From positions 9,665,245 through 9,729,244 of the forward strand of contig NC_051119.1 in the NCBI RefSeq assembly GCF_014839805.1: a stretch of DNA of 64,000 nt, read 5' to 3'. The DNA comes from Manduca sexta (taxonomy: Eukaryota; Arthropoda; Insecta; Lepidoptera; Sphingidae). Below, piece after piece: positions 28,001 to 40,000 of the stretch. Each line of letters opens with the position of its first letter. Position 1 is the stretch's first letter. The position numbers and the translations under genes were made by a program. The notes beneath the pieces were generated by a model. The model was not told the origin of the DNA, ran no database searches, and saw nothing but the letters and a program-made list of their open reading frames with translations.

Positions 28001-31000
28001 CTTTTATGCTGAATGCCATAAAGGCGATAAATGCAAGACTTATTAACCTAAATTGATGGAATAAAGCTGCTAATTATTTCACAAATTGCACATTAATATG
28101 AGGAGCAATATGAAATCTTTATGAAAGTGAAGAGCTATATGAAATCTTAAGAGGATGCCTATGTTCAGCAGTGGACTTTATATGGCTGATGATGATGATC
28201 TAAGAATAATTGTTATAAAAGATCTGGCAAATATTTCCTCAAAATCTATCTTAAGTTGTCAGCAATAAGAACTATGTTGGCTCACCGCTTCCCTTGCGAC
28301 TCTGCGGGTAGAAATCCAGATGAGTCGGCGAGCTACACTCTGGTTCCACGACGCCATCTTTGCACAGAGACGGGCACGAAGTGCTGAGGCGACTGCTGCC
28401 CGTTGCCTGCTATATTAACATACATAATACAATTTATACATTTTTTTTCTGCTTTTAATGACGAGACGAGCTCGCCTGACGGTAAGCGATACGATTGCTC
28501 ATAAACAGTACAAACACCATCCAACACCTTGAATTACAAAGTATTGTTCGGTATTCCACTGCGCTCGCCATCCCGAGACATGAGGTGTAAGTCTCATTAT
28601 GTCCAGTAGTTACACTGGCTACAATGTCCTTGAAACCGGAACACAACAGTGACTACAGACTCCTGTTTGGCGTCAGAAATTGACATTGCGGTGGTACCTA
28701 CCCAGGCGGACTCTCACATGTGAGAGACCTACCACCAGTAACAGTTATAATAATAATATCAGGCCTGTATTATATACTGTTCTAACTGCTAGGCACTTGC
28801 CTCCTCTACTACTGAGAGAGATCAAGCCTTAGTCCACCACGCTGGCCTAGTGCGGCTTGATAGACTTAACACACCCTCAAAATTCCTAATACAGAACTTC
28901 TCAGATGTATAGCTTTCCTAACGATGTTTTCCTTCACCGTTAAAGCAAGCGATAACTCACAAAGAATACACACATAAATAAAAAAGTCAGAGGTGTGCCA
29001 TTGCCTTTTGAACCTGCGGACATTCGTCTTATCAGTCCATACATACATAATATTTCGCTATTTTCCTTTTCAGGGGTAGACAGTGGTGTAAGGCATCCAT
29101 TTCGCCATTTCGCCTATTGACATTTACTAGGCACAATTCCTATCTGGTAGAGCAAAAAACAGTATCACAGCCCGACCCGGGATTAGAACTCGAGACCTCA
29201 GAGCGGTAGTTGTCTCGAGCACGCAATACAACGCCACTGAGGCTATTAAAACATAATATACATCCAATAAGCATAACATAACGCATTATTTAGTCTTGCC
29301 CTCATTTAAATCATGACTAAGTGACGAAGAATGATTGCACTAGACAAAAAATAACAAATAACTTCACGCCTTTATCTCTGAAGGGGCTGACAGAGTTGCA
29401 ACCAGAGCACCCACATTTCACCATATATGCTCCATCCTATGACGTGATAGGGAGCGAATACCTGACTGCGAACTGATGTTAAATAGAAAAAACCCAATAC
29501 AACTGCACTGTTACGCTTTAAAGTCTAAATCGACGGGTGCTAAGTGAAAAAAGTTAACTACAATTTTGAGATTTTTTTATTATTGCAGTAACTAACTAAA
29601 AAATAAATATACATGTAGATGCCATATGAAATAATGAAGCGGTAATGAAAATTTCAACAAATTTAGTTTAAAATAAACAAAATGGGAGCATTTTTTCTTA
29701 GTATACGCTCTCCTGAAAACTAGCTGATTTGTATATAACTCTTTTTACTTTGCACCCGTCGAAATATTACAGCGGCTATACCAGTAGCGGTAGAGGTGCG
29801 GCGCGCATGCGCTGTACGGCGGCATGGAGTCGTCGAAGCTGCTGCAAACTGTCTTCCAGCACGCCGGGGCTGTGAGGCGTCACGCTTATAGTTGGCACCT
29901 GTTGCGAACAGATTGGAAAATACCTATACATTGTAGATAGTATTACATTACTGTATAACGTTTTACTCAAGAATTTGATTTAACTTCGGCAGGAGCATAA
30001 TATAGAATCCATTTTAAAAGCTTTTTTTTATTTCAATTTTATATTACAAATTTTCTAGTGGACCAAAAGAGATTGTAGAAAGAAAGTAAAAGTGAAGAAA
30101 CATACAGAATTTGACTGTTATAGTTTAATAGATAAAGAAATTTATTGTTATTTCTCAAACTCAGTTCATCCCTTCTATCGTCTATCTCGTCTATATTCGA
30201 AACTAGCTTATTTTCTACTTTACATCTATCGATAAACAACACGAAGTAAATTTTAATCATAATCGTCTCAATAGTAAGTAGTAGAAGAAAGAAAGAGAAG
30301 GAATATAATTCAGCATATTTTTCTTTTATCATATGAACCACACCTGATTATTTGCATTTAGCAGTATGGTGTAATAGATTTTGTTTTTATGATATAGGAG
30401 AAACGAGCAAACAGAGTTGATGGTAACTGATCACCCCCCATTAACATCTGGAATACCAAGGCGTATAGAGATGCATTGCAAAGTAAAAAACAATTGGCAA
30501 GTGATGATTCTCCTTCGTCAGTCGACAATGCGGGCCAAAAAGAACAATTGACAAGAGATTTATTGATTTATTTATAGTGAATAGTACGGTACAAAACACC
30601 ACTTAAATTACGGTAACAAAGATCTAAGTACCTTTGAATCATACTCGCAGAATCTTAAACATTCTAACAAAAATAGTCGCCTATCACTCGCAAACATATC
30701 ACACTCTGGTATCGCGTCCAGGAACCGATTTAATGTTTTGAGAGATGATTATGCCTCGTCAGTCGACAATCGCCATACCTGTGCTCTCGCGGCGGCCATG
30801 TCTGGTGGTGGCGTGGACCTGGTCACGTGCTCGGTCACCTCGTCCTCGCTGCTGTCCGTGCGGATGTCGGAACTGCCGCCGCCCTCGTCTGAAAAACAAC
30901 GCATCGTATTGACAATCTACGCAACATCACGAGGTTTAGATTAACTAGAAAACATAAGACGATTTTCGCAAAGAGTTTTTACTGCCCAACAATCGCTCCT

Positions 31001-34000
31001 GGTTAATGATGAAATTTTGAAGCTAGGAATTGCAGTAAATCGCGTATGTATAGAAGATAATATGACTATTGAAATATTGCCGATAATCCCCCACAATATT
31101 ACAACTGCCTCAATATTGACTGCCTCGGTGGCGTAGTTGTATTGCACGTCCGGTACAATAGCGCTCTGAGGTCCTGGGTTCGAATCCCGGGTCGGGCAAA
31201 GTGATATTTGGGTTTTTCTGCTCAGTATCAGCCCGGAGTCTGGAATTTGTGCCCGATATGGCGATAGGCTCGCCCCCTATCACATCATTGGACGGAACAT
31301 ACTTGGCGAAAAGTGGGTGCCCTAGTTGCGCCTCTGCATACCCCTTCGGGGATAAAATGCCTGATGTTATGTATGTATGTATGTAATATTACAAGATCGA
31401 AAATTGCTACGGAATCGAATCCTTTTCTTTTTGTTTATTCGGGTACGGCAAACTGTACCCCACTACACCTGATGGTAAGTGGAGTGGAGTCCAATAGAAT
31501 CGACTGACGAGAGATGATTACCCCTCGGCAGTCGACACAATTATGCCGGCCTGTTGGAAACGGATATACACAGGCTGATCCCGGAACGAAACACGTGGGC
31601 CACTATGGCGAATTTTATCCTTAGGGAAAGTTTAGGTTAGTTTATCATTTCATCTTAAAAAGGTTTACGTAGTATTTAATTTCTTTGTTCTTTATTGCCC
31701 ATCATTTTCCCTATACGGCCGCGGAAGCGCCGTTTAATAGGCTCAAACGTAATCGGCTTATACCACAATGTAACGTACACTTACATTGTGTGTTTATTGA
31801 TAGTTCACATTTCATTACAGCTGGGATCTAACAGTTATGGACGTTAGTACGACAAAGTTTCAAAGCAGGCAGCCCAAAGCTTTTTATTTTACTGATCAGA
31901 CTCTAATTACCGCAGAGTATGAAAATTAAACTATTTTTCTATTTTATCGTGGTTTTAATATTTTTGTTTTCTCCCGACGTTTCGAAGACTTTGCAGCCTT
32001 CGTGGTCGCGGAGAGGGAGGACTGAAATGTTGGTTATGCGCAAGGCAAAGTTACAATATTGGACCGCAAAGTACTTTAGTTATTTACGTATTAATTGTAC
32101 TATCTTATAAATAATTTCACATATGAAGACGCGCCCTACTAAATATAGCAGGGCGAGCTACAGGGATCAGGCAAAGCTCTGATCGCTTACAGAGTGCATG
32201 AGCAAATTTAGACGCACTACGCTACGACGGATAGCGTCACGAATGAGACTTGGATCAGTACCCTTACCCGATTTTCTACTCTTTGCACTGCACAATAAAT
32301 TTTACATTTCTTCGCTCATAACTACACCTGATCAATCTTGTATTGCAACATTATTTTCTTTGCTTTCCTACACTGCTCTTCCTGAAACATTTCTGTCACG
32401 GACACTTCATACTGCTACATGTCTTTAAAAATTTACGAAAGTACAGTGCATTTTATACTCTACTTTTCAGTGAAACAGACTAAATTCCCGCGACACCCCT
32501 GCTCAAAACGTGGTAGGGCGCGTCTTCGTGGATGAAAAATTCAACATTTAAATGTTATACCCTGCCTTAACACGACCCCAATCTGAAAACACTTTTATCC
32601 CAATACTGAAACTAGTTACAAAAACATTCCCAAAGGAAACATTTATCCGACTTTAGTTCAAAACAAAGAGAAATTTAATTTACATTTAAAAAATTCGTTA
32701 CGAGTCCATTGAAACAGAATGCTAAACGCGGCCGATTGTTCGAGAAGGAATTTTGCTCATTAAATACATTCATCTGCTTTAAGTTTAAAAACGCTTTGCG
32801 AAAGATAACTCAGCTTTCATTCACAAATATTTTGTACTAAGCTATGTTTTTTTAATAACATAAAATGCTGCAAATTTTTATTAATATTATAAATGCGAGA
32901 ATTTTTTACTAGTGGTAGGTCTCATATGTGATCCGCCAAGCACCAGTGTGTAGTCACTGTTGTGTTCCGGTTTGAAGGATATTGTAGCCAGTGTAACTAC
33001 TGGGCATAAGCCTTTACATCTCATGTCTCAAGATAGCAAGCGCAGTGGAATACCAAACAATACTTTATAATTCAAGGTGTTAGATGGTGTTTCTACTGTT
33101 TATAGGCAGTCGTATCGCTTACCATCAGGCGAACGGCAAGCTCGTCTCGTCATTGAATAGAAAAAAAGTCGAAATATTTATAATAGAAGCAATTGTACAA
33201 ATCCGCCGAACAAATTTGGACAAAATTTAGCATACAAATCAATACAGATAGACTATGCCTAGATAAACTTTTTACCTTGAACCTTTTCGCAACCGCGGGC
33301 GATATATTTGCCAATCCACTTTTAAAAATTACGCGCCGAAATTCCTAAATAGATTGGTATAGTGTTATACAGCTATTACGTCATCACTTTTGTTAGGGGT
33401 GCTTACTTATGTAAGGAAGATGGGGGGTGTTGATTGCCAATAATATATTAGTAGCTTATGGAAACGCAGTCAAAACCTAATTTAGAACTGTAATTAGCAT
33501 CAGCCCCGGATCTAGGGGGGGGGGGGGGGGCAAGCCAGGGCGCGTACCCCGGGCGGCGAATTTAGAGGGCGGGAAATTCAAACTTGGCAGACGAATACAC
33601 ATCTCATCATTAACGCAACTTTGACTACTGAGACATCCAGTATATAACACACATAAGTTATTTCCCGCGGGGCGCGAAATGATGATGATGACAAAAGTAA
33701 AAATATAGGTGGTTGAAGGCGGCATTACCTAGATTTTGCCCCACCTTCAAAAAATTCAAGATCCGGGGCTGATTAGCATTGTCCGCGAAAATTTAAATTG
33801 TTTGTACAAAATGGAACTTTTAAGTCAAATAAGAATGCCAACGCGACCGGAGACACGAGCAAAAGCTAGTAAAACATGAACGTATCGACTAGCAGAGGTT
33901 GATTAGCATATAATACATAAACAGCACGCCGCACGCAGGGCATCTAATTATCGCCATGTTCTTCAGTGGGGAAGGGTCTATGTAAACCAATTCCTGCCGG

Positions 34001-37000
34001 CTTCTCTTTCCTAATTTATAAATAATCAAATTATCTTTGAACGATTTGCAAACTGCATTTATGCATATTAGCCTTACCTACTACCTCTACTGCCGTGCTA
34101 AGCGTAAAAGCGGTATGTCAAGAAAACTATATTTCGAGATATTCGAAGTTTAGTAAATATAGTTTTATAGTTTTGTATGTAAAACTGAGATAACGGAGAT
34201 CTTTTAAGGTTTTTTTTAAACAAGATATAGTTATTTAGGTAAGTTCATAATTGGATGGGTTTTTCTTTAAGCTATCTCATCATCATCATCATCATCTCAG
34301 CCACAGGAAGTCCACTGCTGAACATAGGCCTCCCCCAAGGATCTCCACGTCGACCTGTAGGAAGCGGCCTGCATCCAGCGACTTCCTGCGACCTTAGCCA
34401 GGTCGTCCGTCCACCTTGTAGGCGGGCGTCCGACATTTCTCTTGCCTGTACGTGGCCTCCACTCTAGAACCTTTCGACCCCAACGGCCATCGGTTCTTCG
34501 AGCTATATGCCCGGCCCACTGCCACTTCAACTTGCTAATCCTATGGGCTATGTCGGTAACCTTTGTTCTCCTACGGATCTCCTCATTTCTGATTCGATCT
34601 CGTAGGGAAATACGAGCTATCTGAGCTTAAGCTATCTGACGACATAAAAATCAAGATATTTTATTTGAGATACCGCTTTTTAGATTAGCTCGGCAGTAGT
34701 TAGTTAGTAGTATAAGTTGTGTTGCCTTTTGGAATATTTCACCCTTCTCCACTAGTGTTCTGTCCCATGATGTGATAGGGAAAAGCCTAGGAAAAAATAC
34801 CCCCAGAAAAAGTAAAAACATTAGTCAAGTTATCTCAGTAGCTAATAACCACTAAGGCGGTATTTACACGTATAAGTCCATAATAATTTCCTTATATAAA
34901 TTATCTGACGTGCACGATCGGCTGAGCGGAACGGGATATTGCCGTTCAACGGGATGTCGACGTCCCTATCACGGGACAGATGGAGGCTGGGGCTTGGCAT
35001 ATCGCGCTAGTTTATAGAGTGGGAGATTATACAAGGTGTTTTCATAGGCGTATGTAAATATATAGGGTGTATTTAATTTTAAAATTATGTGAAATTATCT
35101 ATTGTGTGGCAGATTTGATATATCGTACATCTCCTTTATGTACAGGTATTGCTCTGCAGTGTTCATTAAAGACACAAACAAGATAAATTATAGTTTTTAA
35201 TTTGCAATAAGTACAGAAAATATTGCAACAAACATATCACTTAATGTTATATTGTACGATCAAACGTTTTAAAGCCTCCGGGCGCTGTCTGCCACAAAAA
35301 GCTCAAACTCAACATTTCCATCCAGCTAAAACGTTCACAACCATACAAATTCAATGTCGCCAACATTCAAAAACTGCCTAATACGAAACAAAGCGGCAGA
35401 TTAAATGGGGAAAAAAATAGGGTTGTGCCGCGGCCCCATTCGTACATTTCCACACCGAGCCGCATACAATATGCATAATCATTCGCCGGGGGCGGTCGGG
35501 AGCGACCTACATCGGCGGGTCAAGGCTCCGGCTGCAGCCCTACGCGGCCGCTGAAAACCATCGAAACCTGACCCCCAGTTTATTGTGAACGCGGAATAAA
35601 ACATTTCGGCGCGCCGGAACCGTGCGGACGGGAAGTGGATCTCCTCAAGTTGGACAACGGCGACAATGAAATGCCACTCTGTTTACATGTTTGTTTTGCG
35701 ACCGAAAACACGGCCCGACGAGCGGATGACGCATGGCGCGGGGAAATGTTTGAACAGACTGATATATCTGTCAATATTATGAGGTCACGTTCAATTAAGT
35801 TGATTTTGTTTTTATAGGCCGGCTGTTTTCGAACGCAAATTTGTCGTGCGATCAAACGTTTGCTTATGGGAATAGAAACACGGGACTGGACGCAAATTTT
35901 AAACAATATCTCCCCATTTTCGCCTTTTAATCGCGCAAAAACAATTTATCAAGTAACGTAACATCACAGAAGACCGCATCGGATATTCTTGTGGGAAAGT
36001 AAACCTGGTGTCAGATAACGCTATTCTCAGATATAAAATGTCAAGAGGTGCGCAATCATTAAACCGTGATCTCGGTGCGGACGAGGGGAGTGTATTTCCC
36101 ACTCATTACAAATACAAATCGATAGTCCCAACGTAAAGTATCGAATCTGCAAAATTGCATTTAGATGCAATACTTTGCGTAGGGACTGTCGAATATACAT
36201 CGCTTATTTAGTGTTTATTACCATGGCGATAAGCACTTCGATCCTAATTGTCTTAAATAAATGCAGTTCAATTTAATAAGGACCGTTTAAATATCGACAG
36301 TCCCTGCGCAAAGTATTGAATCTGCAAAATGCAATTTTGTAGATTCGATAGTATACGTAGTGACCGTCAAAATACAAAGCCTTTATTGCTAAATGTGGGT
36401 ACTTATATACAGGTGGTTATAAAATATAAAAGATATTCCAATACTTTCTACCGGGATAGGTACCGGTGTGCTATACTATTTTAGTACACAGTGCTTCTAC
36501 TTTTACATCGTCTTCGCGTCGATGGTCGACGATGGGCGCATTACCATACGCACCTAGGTGTGATGTTAGATCAGACCTAAATTTCTTTTGTTCTTATATA
36601 TTTTGCATTAAATTTGCACGCGATATGGCTTAGTAAACTGTATGGTGATAGATATATTAAAGCATTCCTTGAGCCTCTGTTTATCCACTTAGACATTACT
36701 GACTGAAATCAAAACCTTAACGATCCCAATAGCTATCTTCGGATTGATCTCGAGTACAAACCAAAATCAGTCATGTTACAACATGCAATCTTGATTTTGA
36801 TTGATCCGTTACGATCGATCCAGAGACAGCGATCAGAATATTTCATTGACATTAACCTATAAACAATATTTAAAACAAAAATTATTGTATCAACTCTTTA
36901 CCGCAAACCAAACCCGTAACAATACAAAGCCATATAATCTACTGCGCCGCAGACTTCCCTATTAATCATATTATGCAGTCAGACATAACCTGACATAATT

Positions 37001-40000
37001 GATTTTAACAAAAGAGCTCCGAGCAGCTCCATCATCTATTGAATTCATTTATGAACAGCCGTTCATTTGTGCATTAATACAGAATGGGGATATGAAAATC
37101 ATTTTTGTTTTAAACGAGCATGGCCAAGTCTCTGCACCTGATGGTAAGTGGAGTGGGGTTCAATAGACCGACGAAAGTTGATTAACCCCTGGCAGTCGTC
37201 ACAACTATGCCGGTATGTTGGATGATATACACAGGCTGATTCCGGAACGCAACACTTGCGTGGACCACTATGGCGTGTTTTAACTCGTGTACGGTGTTCG
37301 CTATCCGGGAGGATATAACATATATCCTGCCACCACCATATAGAAATGTATTCATCGTCCTTATGAACCAAATGTAAAATATCAATAGCTAGATGGTGAT
37401 CGCGACTCTGCCCGCATCAAAGACTTACGGTATCAATTTCTACTGTTTATTTTAATGGATAAAAAAACCGGACACGCGCGAGTTGGACTTGCGAGCCGAG
37501 GGTTCCATACAAATTTGTAGGTCCAATCTTGATAAACTTAACTTAGCCGTTCGATCCTTAGACATTGTTATCGCACCAACCGCAGTTAAAAATATTGTAA
37601 CGGTAAATTTGCTTTTCTTTCGAAATATACATTGCAGTAGTAACTACCCAAACGGCACCTCGCATAGACCTACACCAGGAATACTATCCCTGCATTACAA
37701 GCTGAAATGAACCTTAAACTCTTAAAACATTTAAGGATTGTAATTAAGGAAGACTTACTCACTTTATTAACACAATTACTGCGCCCTCCTTACATTATTA
37801 GTGTTATATCACCAGTTTTATTGCGCATAGAGTTTAATGAATACGTTACTGTCATCTAAATGGCCTAATAAACGAATGATATTTATCGGCGAAGGAATAT
37901 TTTATGATTTATCGCCTCTATGGTCTAGTGGTGGTATAATTTTGATCATTCGGAAATCCTGGATTCGATTCAGAGATCGGATAACTAAAATCACTTTTTG
38001 TGGCTCTAACGATTTCCCTAGACAGGATACCTTAGAAAGGGTTATTGTAAAAACCACCCATATGCGTACCTCATACATCAACCAACTATAGACAAAATGG
38101 TTTATTTCGTGCGAGCGAGCAATAACTTTAACAATGTTTGTAAACAGCATGATCTTGATCCGTTTACGACCACTGTTCCCTCAGTGAAGAGGTGTTTGAG
38201 CCTTGATTTTTTTAAATTGTCTCAATACAAGATCTAATCGGCATTAGAATCAACATTATGTGAACTGATGCTATAACTGAAGACTTGTAATTCGCTTTCA
38301 GTTTTACTACACCATTGTTATATTTCTTTAATAACTTATAGCTGTTAGTCTTCCACATAAATTAATAAATCAATTAATTAATTCAAATTCATTATAGATC
38401 ATGTTCAAAAGTTTAAACATGGACGTTGCGCTGACCCCACGTTGGTGTAGATAAAGGCAGTGTAGAAATAAAAAGTAACGGAAATCTGTACATTTAATTT
38501 AAATTGTAATTTACATGTCGGCTATGGTGTAGTACCGAGAAGAAAGGGGGGCTCGAGCGTCGCAAGCGCTCGGTGATGCAAGCGACAAAGTGCTGCCACT
38601 TAAGAATATATTTATGTTTGAATAAATATAATCAAACTGGTAGTACGAAGATATTATTCTACAACTATTTATAGCTACATTATGGGGGCACATAAAGGTT
38701 AGCTGCCTAGAACGAATTCTTGTTTTCAGACTACGATATATATACATATAAGTAGAATTCTGTTTAGGGTCTTGTTTATTGACTATGATATAAATAGTTA
38801 GAATTCTGCAAAAGGCCAAAGGCGTAAAAATACACATACACACACATTTATCCCCGAAGGGGTATGCAGAAGCGCAACCAGAGCACCCATTTTTCGCCAA
38901 GTGTGTTCCGTCCCATGATGTGATACGGGCGAGTCTATAGCCATATCAGGCGTGTGAAATAATAATACAAAATTAATCAATTTTCTTGTTAAAAATAAGA
39001 GTTATTATTTGCATTGGCTGACCTCGTAAAAACAGCACGTTAGAAAACAAAGTATAAACAATCTATATGTAGATAGGATTGAAGGTAACTTCAGCTATCG
39101 TCATATTTAGCTTAGATAAGACTTTAAAATGACGTAACCTTTTCAAAATAGCGTAACGGCTGTTTTCAATAAACGATCCAGATTTTAATCTTTGTTCCGA
39201 TCTCGAGGATAAACAAATTATTTATTTTACCCACAAAACAGGTTAAAATATAATACATACTAAATTACAAATAAGGTTTTTTAACATTATTAACCAAAAC
39301 TTGTGTTTCACAATAAACTTAATACAAATGCGAGTCAATAATGAAAACAAAAGGTAAGAATGTAAAAAAAAATATTTACTCTGATTGGTCCATTTTCACG
39401 ACGGATCATAAAAGCGATTGGGATCATTTATTAAAAAAAAATAGCAGTTAGTATTCACTCGAATAGACAAACGAAAAATAGAACACGATAAAATAAAACA
39501 TTTTACATACATTTATAATTGCTGCGAATAACTCGATATTTTCCAATTCATATTCACGCCACAATAACTCTAAACCCTTACAAAATTAATGCTATTTATC
39601 TCCAATGGCACCTTGCCCTAAACCCTTACAATTTTCGCGTTTGTGCACACAGAGCCACGGACGATTTATAGAACATAATAAACTAGGATTAAACGTAGAC
39701 GAAACGTAAACACCTAGATAACCTTTCATCGATATGTTATTATGATTTGTTACAATATGCTGATGAAACGCGCGTGACGACGGCTGAGTTATTTATTGAA
39801 ATAAAATTAAAACTATCCAATTGGGTAGTTGACTCCTTTTTTTATGCATTCAATATCATTATAATAATATTATATCATTCAATATATTCATTCATAATAT
39901 CATATCATTCAAAAAAAAGGTTGTCGTATAAAATGTAGCGTACAAAGGATTTTCAAAATCCACGAAATAATAAATAAGTTATAAACCTTCGAAATTTAGT

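Larger units (their letters stand above)
26631..28285 (-). other. Intron between RhoGEF exons 4 and 5
   Basis: 1.65-kb intron holding family O, a 140-bp tandem duplication (27179-27450), a diverged family E fragment (about 27655-27790) and a scrap near 28150-28200 like the LINE 3' end (TGTTCAGCAGTGGAC, then GATGATGATGAT). Confidence 0.6.

Noticed and set aside
28141..28200. A further LINE copy
   Set aside because: Only about 50 bases resemble the LINE 3' end, too little for a separate annotated element; mentioned within the intron entry.
31122..31200. tRNA gene suggested by the A and B boxes
   Set aside because: It continues into the SINE A body, recurs many times in the window, and no full cloverleaf is apparent.
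38511..38900. 129-codon minus-strand ORF
   Set aside because: It crosses a SINE fragment and low-complexity AT sequence and has no protein-like pattern.
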